Origin: Lamellibrachia satsuma
Lineage: Eukaryota > Annelida > Polychaeta > Sabellida > Siboglinidae
Direction: 5' to 3'
Length of the DNA stretch: 64,000 nt
NCBI GenBank assembly: GCA_033239005.1
Contig: BSQZ01000018.1
Coordinates: forward strand, 3,783,036 to 3,847,035
Below, one piece after another: positions 23,843 through 39,004 of this stretch. The notes below the pieces were generated by a model. That model had not been told where the DNA came from and did no database searches. It saw nothing but the letters and a program-made list of their open reading frames with translations. Both the position numbers and the translations under genes were made by a program. Numbering within the stretch: position 1 is the stretch's first letter; each line of letters opens with the position of its first letter.

Positions 23843-26729
23843 GTAAGTATGCCTAGAAAATTGTCGTTGACAGGGGCCATCTGTTCACTACCGGCATTCA
23901 CGCCGATATACTCCCAGGTCTAGCCAAGGCCACGGCCGAGAAGTCGATGCCTGGCTGGCAATTTTTACATGCGGATGTTATTACTGTTAGGGATGATTTC
24001 AACAGATCAATATATTCGACACAACACGAAATTAGGATTACCCAAAATTGGTTTCGTTCGTGAATCACAGACATGGGCCATGCCGCAAGGCCCAAGGCCA
24101 GGGTCAGGGAGAGGGGTAGACGGAGGGAGGTGGCTAGCAGCTGTTTCGGTGAATGTCGTACACCCATATGTTTCCAAAAACCACTGGACACTTGTATAGA
24201 ATCCAGGCCAACCACAAGTTCGCCGTTATTAACATGCAGTTTGCACAGTAACCATGTACAATGCATACTGAACAACAGAACATGTAAATGTTTAAACATG
24301 TTGTGCATAAAAACACATTTAAGCACGTTTTTCAAAGTTCGAATTCATATATTTAACCTACATTGAATGTCCCTTTTATTCCCAATATAGCGATTTAAAT
24401 ATGTGAATTAGACCATCGAAAAAGGTGATTAAATGTGTTTTTATGCACAACATGTTTAATAATTTACATGTTCTGTAATTCAGTAACTTCAGTATGCATT
24501 GTGCATGGTTACTATACATATTGCATGCTCTAACGGCACAATTGAGGATTCTAAATATCTACTTTTGTAGGCAGTTATTTCATCAGTGCAAACAAATTGT
24601 TGAATGAATAAATGCACAGATACGTAGACGCTGACTGTGGAAATGATTATGTACGTATTATCCAATTAACGACCGCTTTATATGATATGATGGTCACATA
24701 CTTAATGATAATACTGGATTATCATGTGGTATACGATGACGGAGGATGGATGAAAGCTATCAGGTGTTACATACATGCATCATATCTAGATCTTTTTATA
24801 AATTAGACATTTGTCTTCCAATTTCCAAGTATAACATTTGGAAAAGAACTGCTTTTACAAAATTGCGTAACATTAGTAAATTTTTCACTGAAATTACCAG
24901 TTACATAATGGCAAAAGGAAACTTGTCATGTGCTTGTAAGGAAATTAATCCATCTATTGTTGGAATCAGGATCCGCACGCACGCACGCACGCATGCACGC
25001 ACGCACGCACGCACGCACGCACGAGCCCAAGCCTAACCCGCAATTAACAGTTAGAATCCAGGCCCGCAAAAAATCGTCAAGCCCGGCCCAGGCCCCAAAC
25101 TATAATTTATGCCCAGGCCCATTAATGTTTGGCCCAGGCCTGGCCCATACCCGCGGGCCAAAGACGGGTAAGCCTGTGGCCCGCAAGCCCGCGGCCCCGC
25201 TAATTTTTTTTTAAATAAACCTATTATCTTATAATAAAAACGAAGCACAAACTGTAATATATGCGTATTGTTTTATTAAATAACATTAAAAAAGATTAAT
25301 ATCGATATTTCAATTCCATATCACCCACTGGCACCGACAACCAGTGGCATTTCCAGCAGGCCTGCCGTCACTAGTACTGAGAGAGATCAGGTTCAGACAT
25401 GTGTTAATTAGTACAAGTGTGAATGAATCAGAGTCTCAAGTCTCAAGTAGTTATACTCCAAACAGCCCAATCTTGAGCTAACGCAGGAGTTTGGACCAAC
25501 GGCTTTTAGTGTCTCTTCCGAAAGACACGGGCAAAGTGGGGTGAACGAAACTGCCCAAGCTTCGAAACGGCGGAGGTGGAATCGAACCACCGTCCTCTCG
25601 ATCGACAGGCGGGTGCTCTAACCATTAGACCACTGCTCCCCACAAAAAAGGAAATTGTAGACACTAAACAGTAGACATTAGTTAATATAATTGGAAAATA
25701 CCAACTGGGCTGGGCAGTGGCCAGTGAGCAGGCCATACAGGCAGGCAAGATTTAGATAGAGACCTAGACAATAGAATGTCCACTGGTGTGGTGAAAGGGT
25801 GATAAGTTGATGGTTAATCATGGCTTGATTGCCTCTGCAGATATGTCTAAAGTAAATATTTGGGGCTGGCTACTTCCAGCCAAGTGAACTTATGGGGCCA
25901 TTAGATCTATGGAAAGGCTGCATTCATGCCAAAAATATGCATCTATAACATCTGTATTCTGCATGTACTATGTAGTAGTAATATGTATGGGTTTAGTATT
26001 AATATTTTTATCAGGCCCGGCCCGGCCTGCTCACATTAGCCCCGGCCCAAGCCCAATGTGTTTAATATTTTTTCAGCCAAGGCCCACAAAATGTAGGCAC
26101 ATGCCCGGCCCGGCCCAAGAAATTTAGTAAAGGGCCGGTCTTAGGCCCAAAGCCCTGCCCATGCAGGGCACTAATATATATACTTGTTTGACATATATAC
26201 TTGTTTGACATATATACTTGTTTGACATGTATACTTGTTTGACATGTATACTTGTTTGACATATATACTTGTTTGACATGTATACTTGTTTGACATATAT
26301 ACTTGTTTGACATGTATACTTGTTTGACATATACACTTGTTTGACATGTAATCCGTTTAAACATCAACATAAGGAAAGCACATGTTCAGTCCTGTAGTTG
26401 ACATATCAACACCCTCAGAACATTCAGACATGCTTGAAAAGAACAACATTAGTATGCACTGTAGTATTCTTTTCCACTGTATAATAACTGTATTTGTAGT
26501 CACATTGTTTCATCAATTTAAAATGGATTTGCCACAGTAAGAAAGACTGTCAACGAAGTACCTGCTTGTTTTAGGTACCACACATTACCTGTTGTCCTTG
26601 TTTCCAGGTGTGTTTGTCTACAAACTAGTGCAGAGTTTGAAGGCGAAACAGCGTACACGAGAGGAGAAGAAGAAACTGAAGCAGCAGCGAAAGGAAAAAG
26701 AAAGTTCAAAAAAGCAGAAAAAGAAGTGA
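23749..26729 (+). CDS. Small single-pass membrane protein, 71 residues, two exons
   Basis: Exon 1 (23749-23842) starts at ATG and ends at G|GTAAGT. Exon 2 (26608-26729) follows TTTCCAG and ends at TGA. The join splits a glycine codon and gives 71 residues. Residues 1-17 are polar (MVEFADPKGPVKEGIDN), 18-38 form one hydrophobic helix (AIFIFPAIIVLTLVGVFVYKL), and the remainder is a strongly basic, probably helical tail rich in Lys, Arg, Gln and Glu (TREEKKKLKQQRKEKESSKK). Topology resembles small integral membrane proteins such as SMIM15 (about 74 residues, membrane helix then KK-rich tail), but the match is weak and I do not assign a name. A membrane anchor with a cytosolic basic tail is inferred. 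The intron carries a foldback element, a SINE and several repeats. Confidence 0.75.
24245..24512. mobile_element. Foldback (inverted-repeat) element in an intron
   Basis: The left arm (about 24245-24331) and right arm (about 24422-24512) are imperfect inverted repeats sharing ACATGTTGTGCATAAAAACA, CAATGCATACTGAA and AGTAACCATG. It is probably a MITE; the end motifs are not diagnostic. Confidence 0.6.
24513..25020. other. Intronic sequence with a CGCA tract
   Basis: AT-rich sequence of the small membrane protein gene's intron, ending in a CGCA tract at about 24975-25022. Nothing else seen. Confidence 0.5.
25024..26165. mobile_element. GGCCC-rich ends around a SINE: possible decayed transposon
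   Basis: Two blocks dense in GCCC/GGCC (25024-25205 and 26010-26165) bracket about 800 bp that includes a SINE. Such GGCCCGGCCC-rich subterminal sequence is seen at the ends of some DNA transposons. I could not define termini or a target duplication. Confidence 0.3.
25431..25641 (-). mobile_element. tRNA-derived SINE, reverse orientation
   Basis: This is the reverse complement of the SINE at 11629-11832, with A box and B box (B box complement GGAATCGAACC at 25578-25588) and the same tail ending in repeated CTTGAGA. Identity between the two copies is high by eye. Confidence 0.85.
26171..26352. repeat. Minisatellite, 17-bp unit, about 10.5 copies
   Basis: The unit is ATATATACTTGTTTGAC with C/T variation at one position (ATATA or ATGTA). 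It lies about 255 bp upstream of the acceptor of exon 2 of the small membrane protein gene. Confidence 0.95.
26608..26729 (+). CDS. Small membrane protein, exon 2 (stop codon)
   Basis: Acceptor TTTCCAG, then the end of the membrane helix and the basic tail, ending in TGA at 26727-26729. Confidence 0.78.
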
Positions 26730-28975
<2,246 letters not shown>

Positions 28976-29416
28976 ACAACATTTTAGCCTCATATATGCG
29001 AAACTGGCTATTTGTGACACTCTGCGTTTGTATAGGGCTGACATTTTGTAGGCGTGCCCATAGGGATGGTTCGTATATTTAAAAAAAAAATTCTCCCAGG
29101 GTTGGGGATATTACAAAGAAATATGTGGACGTTTGACGTGGATTATGTAACTCAGAACAATAGAAGTTTATAGTTGCATACAATTGTTAGCTAAACATGT
29201 TTTCCACGATTATTTCAAAACATGTGGTCAACGTCAAACTTCCACAAGTTTCTTCATACGGTACGAACACAATCGGCATGTGTGCATTATTTTTGGTGCA
29301 TGTCATTGCCATTGACATTGACATTGCCCTACCAAAGCTTGACAGGGTGGTGCAAGAAGCCATAAACTCTGACAGTGGCTGCCTTTTCTCCCATGCAACA
29401 CTGGGCAACTCAGCTA

Positions 29417-29447
<31 letters not shown>

Positions 29448-29716
29448 CCGGTGGGGTGGGGGAAGATTCTGAAATTGGCCATTACAGAATTGGCCTGGTG
29501 TGATCGGTTCCCCCACCTTTGCTGTTAGTTGGTGAATTTTCAATTACCTAGATTTGATGATGTCATTTTATATTATATATGTATATTGTATTCTTGCATA
29601 ATCTGTTGGCTTACTATAAAAGCTTGTATACAAACATACATCTGACTTGTACTTTTGTCTTCAGCAAACTAGCCACGATTCCGAGTCAATAACATTAGCA
29701 AGTAGTATTGTCCCAC

Positions 29717-29765
<49 letters not shown>

Positions 29766-30970
29766 CATAATAATGTGCATTTGATCAAAATGTAATTTAC
29801 TGTCATAACGACAATGCTCAGGATGGCAGCGTATATTGCCATAGGTCCAATGATAGGCTACGTGTTGCTGTAACTGCTATGTATTGTCGTGGTCAACTCC
29901 TCATGTTGGTACATTGCAGTACAGTGTAGCCACGCTGCTTGACATGGTAAGATAATCGTAATCAGTTACAGCTGCTATTTATAGAAATGGCATTACATGT
30001 TGTTGCAACTGATGTTGTCAACGTGTGTAACTGTTAGCTAAATTTACAGTATTTTTATGCAGCTTTTTATTGCTTGTGTTTTAATTTACATGGAAGGTGT
30101 AAAGTGTGTAGCAATCAAACTCGGGTTCAAATGCGAGCAAATGTTTGAAATGGTTCAAAAGAATGCACATACATGATTGTCTTTAATGCAGATGTTTTAG
30201 ATGCATCTGGCAACATGTTTTAAATGCAGTGGAACCAGTTTGCATAGGTTTTGTGTGTAAAAAGTCTACAAAATGTTGACTGGTTTATATGAACTAATTA
30301 AAATACATGCACATGGAATATTTTGATATTGCTTGAGAGACAAAATATATTTGTTGGAAATGCAATTTTTTTATTCAAATGTTGCAAATGCAGACTATTG
30401 CATTTACACCTATCTGGAGAAATTAGGCAACACTCTTCAATGTTAGCATGATATGTTACACATAAGTGACAATCTTTCAAAGTACATAATAAATTGTTAT
30501 CTTCTATCTGTTGACAATAATATCTAGCATTTTTTTAGTTTAGCCCCTCAGTAAATTATCAACAAAGTACTTCAGTTATTGCAAAAAATATTAGTGTATG
30601 GATTTAATTATTGTACAAGTTTAATTACTGTACAGGTAGCTTTAGTGATCAAAACCCATTAAGTAATTGTCTTAATGTTCATTTTTAAACAAAACAAACA
30701 CTTGCTTTATTTAGCGGTCACAAAACCTGTGAATTCTGCTAATCATATTAACAATCTTATTCAGCCGATCGTATTGACCATTAACTGACCTAACAAATGT
30801 TTGTATTTTTAAAATGGTCAATTGCTAGGTATGGTCATTGGTCCTATTTATAATGGATATGTTATTGTTGCTATCATTAGTTTATAATATTATTTTCATC
30901 ATAAATCAATTTCTCCGGACATCAGTTTTCTTGCATTGTTATGTAGTTTGAAAAATCTTAGTAAATTGCA
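28976..30970. other. AT-rich non-coding stretch
   Basis: Short TA tracts occur at about 29418-29443 and 29720-29760. No exon, RNA gene or transposon end was recognised. Confidence 0.45.
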
Positions 30971-30974
30971 TTTT

Positions 30975-31265
30975 TTTATGTGTAGTTCATGTCATCATCA
31001 TTCATACTTAAAGCTGTAGTTGGAACATTTCTTGATGTGTAATTCATATGTCATCATCATCCATACTTAAAACTGTAGTTGGAACATTTCTTGATGTGTA
31101 GGTCATATGTCATCACCATTCATACTTAAAGCTGTAATTGGAACATTTCTTGATGTGTAGTTCATATGTCATCATCATTCATATTTAGAGCTGTAGTTGG
31201 AACATTACTTGATGTGTAGTTCATATGTCATCATCATTCATACTTAAAGCTGTAGTTGGGACATG
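30975..31265. repeat. Minisatellite, 59-bp unit, about 5 copies
   Basis: The unit contains CATATGTCATCATCATTCAT and TTGGAACATTTCTTGATGTG; copies differ at a few positions. Confidence 0.9.
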
Positions 31266-33059
31266 CCCGGTGTCATTGTTCCAAGTTACTCATGTTCAAA
31301 GCATTGGGGTGTGCTTGTATGCATCATTTTGTGTTTCTTTATTTACCTATGTATCATTGTTCGAAGTTTTAAGGATGGTGATACCATATTTTGAAATAAA
31401 GGAATCCATGAAAACATTGAGGTCTGGTTAAAAAACAACTTGTAAAAACACACTTGAAATGAGGCATTTATTTTTGGATAACAATGTGGTCATAATTAAT
31501 AAATATTTTCTACAATATGGAAATGTTGGTCAGAAGTACAGTGGTATGTCACTAGATTCTGTACTTCATGTTTGCTTGGTATAATGACTAACTACACCAG
31601 ATGTTTACATTATAATTTATCTGTAAGTCAGGTTATTGGTTGCCATTGCATCTTTAGAAACAATGCCTGCCTACCGTCTAGAACATGCTACAGCCTAGTG
31701 TTCAGTAAGAGGGAGGATGTGTCATCTTGATATCTGTATAATATTGATTCTCATGTGGCTACGTGGTGGTTTGTTGTCGTTGATCATTCTGTCTACATTC
31801 CATCATCGTTGATATGAATAAATAGCTATATTTGTGAATGTTGTCGTGTTTGTTCACATTGCTGGTGCTCTGCATATGACGTAGTATTCAGGTGGTCATT
31901 TAGTACAGTGATGGATGTAATTGTCAGTGTCTGTCCTATGTAGCTGACTGGTAGAGATCACAGAGAAATAAATGTAGACTAAATTCTGATGGTGGAAGAT
32001 AACTAACAGGACAATATTACATAGTTTCTTGAAAAATGTTTGATAAGTATGAAAGTAAACTGACAGATACCTGAAACTTAGATGAAAACATTTTTGTAAG
32101 CCATCTGCAATTTGTGATGAAATGCTTTATTCAAATTATGAATACAAAAACTTTCTTTCATGTGTTAAGTTCATATGAAGCATAGGTTACTTGACCAGTA
32201 TCGACTGGTGTATACCCACAAACCTCAACCTTCAGGTATCGCAACACATTGGAACAGAAAGATATTTTGTTGTAGCTAAATGTGCACAACATTATCTACG
32301 ACTGCAGAAACGTACCAGGCCAGACTAGTAAATATCTCATCTGTATCTAAGTTATTACGCAGTATTAGAATAGTTATTGCACAATATACATATGATATAA
32401 GGTAACATGAAAAATCAGCATTATATCAACACAACAGAATACCAAAGAAAGTCTTCATAGAGGAATTAAGTGAATATTTTAGTATATGCAGTTGTTTTGG
32501 TCTGTCTTTACATGCACTACACTACACTACACTCGCTCATATAACCCTGAGCACCAACAACACAGAAAACAACATGTCAAGTCAAGTTTGAACATTACTT
32601 CAAGTCTTGCTGACACATCCTACAATGACCGAGTGGCCATCTAATATTGAAAGTTTTCACAACAAAGTCGGTATAATTGGTAGGATATAGTCAAAGGGCA
32701 CACGCTAAGAAGCCCACCTTTATAACAACATTTCATCTTCAACAGACTCTGTCGAATTGTCTTCATATGGGATTACCATTGAGACATGTTGGAGTAAACA
32801 CAGACAGTGAAAGTAATTGTGGCAGTTCTTGTATCCATCGTTTTATAACTTGATCTGTATTGATTAAATCAACATATAATATAATATAATAATTTTTCAT
32901 AAAAACTATAATATCATAATAAAAATTACCTGTTTTATCCACAGCATTTCCTTGTGCTCAACAGAACTCAAACATTTGACGAATACCTGAATTAATTCTG
33001 TGAAATTATCGACCAGTTCACATCTATTGTAAATATAAGAGCAATTTCATTAATGCAAG
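31266..33059. other. AT-rich non-coding stretch
   Basis: No gene recognised. Several AATAAA-type hexamers occur (near 31400, 31815, 31970), but none can be tied to a transcript. Confidence 0.4.
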
Positions 33060-36000
33060 TCACATATTGACACTGTATAATACAGGTAATATTGAACAAG
33101 CAATTACACATACTGGCACTGTATAATACAGGTAATATTGAACAAGCAATTACACATACTGACACTGTATAATACAGGTAATATTGAACAAGCAATTACA
33201 CATATTGACACTGTATAATACAGGTAATATTGAACAAACAATTACACATACTGACACTGTATAATACAGGTAATATTGAACAAGCAATTACACATACTGA
33301 CACTGTATAATACAGGTAATATTGAACAAGCAATTACACATACTGACACTGTATAATACAGGTAATATTGAACAAGCAATTACACATACTGACACTGCAT
33401 AATACAGGTAATATTGAACAAGCAATTACACATACTGACACTGTATAATACAGGTAATATTGAACAAGCAATTACACATACCGACACTGTATAATACAGG
33501 TAATATTGAACAAGCAATTACACATACCGACACTGTATAATACAGGTAATATTGAACAAGCAATTACACATACTGACACTGTATAATACAGGTAATATTG
33601 AACAAGCAATTACACATACCGACACTGTATAATACAGGTAATATTGAACAAGCAATTACACATACCGACACTGTATAATACAGGTAATATTGAACAAGCA
33701 ATTACACATACCGACACTGTATAATACAGGTAATATTGAACAAGCAATTACACATACCGACACTGTATAATACAGGTAATATTGAACAAGCAATTACACA
33801 TACCGACACTGTATAATACAGGTAATATTGAACAAGCAATTACACATACCGACACTGTATAATACAGGTAATATTGAACAAACAATTACACATACTGACA
33901 CTGTATAATACAGGTAATATTGAACAAACAATTACACATACTGACACTGTATAATACAGGTAATATTAAACAAACAATTACACATACTGACACTGTATAA
34001 TACAGGTAATATTGAACAAGCAATTACACATACTGACACTGTATAATACAGGTAATATTGAACAAGCAATTACACATACTGACACTGTATAATACAGGTA
34101 ATATTGAACAAGCAATTACACATACTGACACTGTATAATACAGGTAATATTGAACAAGCAATTACACATACTGACACTGTATAATACAGGTAATATTGAA
34201 CAAGCAATTACACATATTGACACTGTATAATACAGGTAATATTGAACAAGCAATTACACATATTGACACTGTATAATACAGGTAATATTGAACAAGCAAT
34301 TACACATACTGACACTGTATAATACAGGTAATATTGAACAAGCAATTACACATATTGACACTGTATAATACAGGTAATATTGAACAAGCAATTACACATA
34401 TTGACACTGTATAATACAGGTAATATTGAACAAGCAATTACACATACTGACACTGTATAATACAGGTAATATTGAACAAACAATTACACATATTGGCAGT
34501 GTATAATACAGGTAATATTGAACAAACAATTACACATATTGGCAGTGTATAATACAGGTAATATTGAACAAGCAATTACACATACCGACACTGTATAATA
34601 CAGGTAATATTGAACAAACAATTACACATACTGACACTGTATAATACAGGTAATATTGAACAAGCAATTACACATACTGACACTGTATAATACAGGTAAT
34701 ATTGAACAAGCAATTACACATATTGACACTGTATAATACAGGTAATATTGAACAAACAATTACACATATTGGCACTGTATAATACAGGTAATATTGAACA
34801 AACAAGTACACATATTGGCAGTGTATAATACAGGTAATATTGAACAAGCAATTACACATACCGACACTGTATAATACAGGTAATATTGAACAAACAATTA
34901 CACATACCGACACTGTATAATACAGGTAATACTGAACAAGCAATTACACATACTGACACTGTATAATACAGGTAATATTGAACAAGCAATTACACATACC
35001 GACACTGTATAATACAGGTAATATTGAACAAACAATTACACATACTGACACTGTATAATACAGGTAATATTGAACAAACAATTACACATACTGACACTGT
35101 ATAATACAGGTAATATTGAACAAGCAATTACACATACTGGCACTGTATAATACAGGTAATATTGAACAAGCAATTACACATATTGACACTGTATAATACA
35201 GGTAATATTGAACAAACAATTGCACATATTGGCACTGTATAATACAGGTAATATTGAACAAACAATTACACATATTGGCAGTGTATAATACAGGTAATAT
35301 TGAACAAACAATTACACATATTGGCAGTGTATAATACAGGTAATATTGAACAAGCAATTACACATACCGACACTGTATAATACAGGTAATATTGAACAAA
35401 CAATTACACATACTGACACTGTATAATACAGGTAATATTGAACAAGCAATTACACATACTGACACTGTATAATACAGGTAATATTGAACAAGCAATTACA
35501 CATACTGACACTGTATAATACAGGTAATATTGAACAAGCAATTACACATACTGACACTGTATAATACAGGTAATATTGAACAAACAATTACACATACTGA
35601 CAGTGTATAATACAGGTAATATTGAACAAACAATTACACATACTGACACTGTATAATACAGGTAATATTGAACAAGCAATTACACATACTGACACTGTAT
35701 AATACAGGTAATATTGAACAAACAATTACACATACTGACACTGTATAATACAGGTAATATTGAACAAGCAATTACACATACTGACACTGTATAATACAGG
35801 TAATATTGAACAAGCAATTACACATACTGACACTGTATAATACAGGTAATATTGAACAAGCAATTACACATACTGACACTGTATAATACAGGTAATATTG
35901 AACAAGCAATTACACATACTGACACTGTATAATACAGGTAATATTGAACAAGCAATTACACATACTGACACTGTATAATACAGGTAATATTGAACAAGCA

Positions 36001-37421
36001 ATTACACATATTGACACTGTATAATACAGGTAATATTGAACAAACAATTACACATACTGGCACTGTATAATACAGGTAATATTGAACAAGCAATTACACA
36101 TACTGACACTGTATAATACAGGTAATATTGAACAAGCAATTACACATATTGACACTGTATAATACAGGTAATATTGAACAAACAATTACACATACCGACA
36201 CTGTATAATACAGGTAATATTGAACAAGCAATTACACATATTGACACTGTATAATACAGGTAATATTGAACAAGCAATTACACATACTGACACTGTATAA
36301 TACAGGTAATATTGAACAAGCAATTACACATACTGACACTGTATAATACAGGTAATATTGAACAAGCAATTACACATATTGACACTGTATAATACAGGTA
36401 ATATTGAACAAGCAATTACACATACTGACACTGTATAATACAGGTAATATTGAACAAGCAATTACACATATTGACACTGTATAATACAGGTAATATTGAA
36501 CAAGCAATTACACATATTGACACTGTATAATACAGGTAATATTGAACAAACAATTACACATATTGGCACTGTATAATACAGGTAATATTGAACAAACAAT
36601 TACACATATTGGCACTGTATAATACAGGTAATATTGAACAAACAATTACACATATTGGCACTGTATAATACAGGTAATATTGAACAAACAATTACACATA
36701 TTGACATTGTATAATACAGGTAATATTGAACAAACAATTACACATATTGACACTGTATAATACAGGTAATATTGAACAAACAATTACACATATTGGCACT
36801 GTATAATACAGGTAATATTGAACAAACAATTACACATACTAACAGTGTATAATACAGGTAATATTGAACAAACAATTACACATATTGGCAGTGTATAATA
36901 CAGGTAATATTGAACAAGCAATTACACATACCGACACTGTATAATACAGGTAATATTGAACAAACAATTACACATACTGACACTGTATAATACAGGTAAT
37001 ATTGAACAAGCAATTACACATACTGACACTGTATAATACAGGTAATATTGAACAAACAATTACACATACTGACAGTGTATAATACAGGTAATATTTAACA
37101 AGCAATTACACATACTGACACTGTATAATACAGGTAATATTGAACAAACAATTACACATATTGACACTGTATAATACAGGTAATATTGAACAAACAATTA
37201 CACATATTGACACTGTATAATACAGGTAATATTGAACAAACAATTACACATACTGGCACTGTATAATACAGGTAATATTGAACAAACAATTACACATACT
37301 GGCACTGTATAATACAGGTAATATTGAACAAACAATTACACATATTGACACTGTATAATACAGGTAATATTGAACAAACAATTACACATATTGGCACTGT
37401 ATAATACATGTAATATTGAAC
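33060..37421. repeat. Long tandem array, 46-bp unit, about 95 copies
   Basis: The unit runs CACTGTATAATACAGG, TAATATTGAACAAGC, AATTACACATACTGA. The unit length is almost constant over 4.36 kb. Variation is concentrated at three places: ACTG/CCGA/TTGA/TTGG at the unit end, AAGCA or AAACA in the middle, and CACTG or CAGTG at the start. The last unit is altered (ATACATG). No coding potential is inferred. Confidence 0.97.
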
Positions 37422-38728
37422 GGGTAAAAGTAGTCTAGTGCTTGGTACATCGCTCTGTGACAATACAACTGTTCCAATAATTTTATTCCACTGAGTTCCA
37501 CTGATGCATAAAAATTCAGCCACCCAACATTGTGCCAGTTAAAAAAGCAAGGAATCAAGATGTTATGCTTAACGAAATGATCACTATCTCCACAAAACGA
37601 AAACATGCAATGATTTATGATCAGTCAACTAAAACAATGTAAAACAAATCGGCAGCATATAAACAATAAATTGGCAATGAAATAATACGATCAACTGGAC
37701 CAGCAGTTCAGTGTAGAAACTCCAGGGTTTGGACATCACCATTATTACCTAGAAAGCAAATCATTCGTGCATATGATTTCCTAATGATAAATCCATTAAT
37801 TAAATATCACCTCAACAAGAAAAACTAACTGTATCCAAACACCAATTGATCATTGCACAGATTTTGTGCAATTATTTTTACATCACTAATAATTGCATTT
37901 TTATTTCACATACAGCTGTATACTTGAACATCGGAATTTCCTAAACATCAGCAGATGAAATGACCTGATTGCGTGTGATCTAGTGACCTGGAATCATATA
38001 GGAAGATGGTGTATCTGTTGCAAGATGGTGACATATATAACTTGAGTACGACCCAAAAATCATGCAAGATGGTGACGTATATAAGTTGAACATGACCCAG
38101 AATTCTATTCGACATATTTTCATTGCATTACTTGGCCACCACCCCTGAACTCCCCTTTCTCCCCCAGCAGGATGTCAAGTAACATCAACATCGTTGGTAA
38201 ATGTAGCAACAATTTGTGAAATCGCACAGTAAATCAATCACACCCTTGCATTCCCACTGAATCATTAAACCAATTCATTTTCTTTCGACAGTCAAAACTC
38301 AAAAACCCAGCCTTCTACTTAATGAAGCAAAGTTATGGAATGCTACTTTCATCAAACTTGAGTGAAATCCACACAACAAAAACAAGAAGGACCGAGGCTT
38401 AGACACCTGCCTGAATGAATAACATAACCTCTCAAGTTAACACTAAATTGAGGGTTGTTACCCTCTCAAGTTAACACTAAATTGAGGGTTGTTACCCTCT
38501 CAAGTTAACACTAAATTGTATGGGAGACGACAATAAATTCATAGTAATTCAAAGATTTACACAGCATTTCAAGAAACAAAATTATGCAGATTTTGAATAA
38601 AACGGCATGTGTGCATTGAACTGTATGCTGAATAAAAGCTCACAGAAATAATTTTTTTTCTGAGGCCCATGTAGTTGATACCACTCACAGTACATACACG
38701 ACATGTCAATGACAATGTGACACCACCC
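37422..38728. other. Probable 3' UTR and downstream region of CPT1
   Basis: No exon seen. A 34-bp unit (CCTCTCAAGTTAACACTAAA plus TTGAGGGTTGTTA) is repeated about 2.6 times at 38430-38520. Possible minus-strand polyadenylation hexamers occur near 37901 and 37482, but the transcript end is not determined. Confidence 0.4.
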
Positions 38729-39004
38729 CTATGCAGTGCCATTTGTCATGTGTGTCAGTATGGGGTTGACGTCAATGGTGCCATTGATGACAGCATCCAT
38801 GTCGTTGGTGTGTAGATCTGGCTCAAACAGCTTGCGTATGTCCCACAAGCTGCGGAAGATGCGCTGCATGAACACATGCGAGTCCGTCGCTGCACACGAC
38901 TTCTTTGATGTCACATGGAAGAAGATCACTTGATTCCCAGGGACCATGTATGACACGCCATAGCCTTCGCTGGAAATGGGCCCGAATCCCCCACCGGGAC
39001 AGAT
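38729..39004 (-). CDS. CPT1: CPT1 exon m (stop codon)
   Basis: Acceptor GTTCCAG, then [20 protein letters not shown] through TDSHVF to the stop. The acceptor is only about 30 bp from the 3' end of an intronic LINE, and the frame stays open from the LINE into this exon. Confidence 0.95.
   Translation of the reverse strand: MCPGGGFGPISSEGYGVSYMVPGNQVIFFHVTSKKSCAATDSHVFMQRIFRSLWDIRKLFEPDLHTNDMDAVINGTIDVNPILTHMTNGTA

Noticed and set aside
32930..33060. A possible exon after TTATCCACAG on the plus strand
   Set aside because: Frames are short and no family is recognised; it runs directly into the 46-bp array.
33060..37421. The regular 46-bp array as a CRISPR array, or as a source of extra splice donors (CAG|GTAATA)
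   Set aside because: There are no unique spacers between repeats and the genome is animal. No exon or gene on the plus strand adjoins the array.
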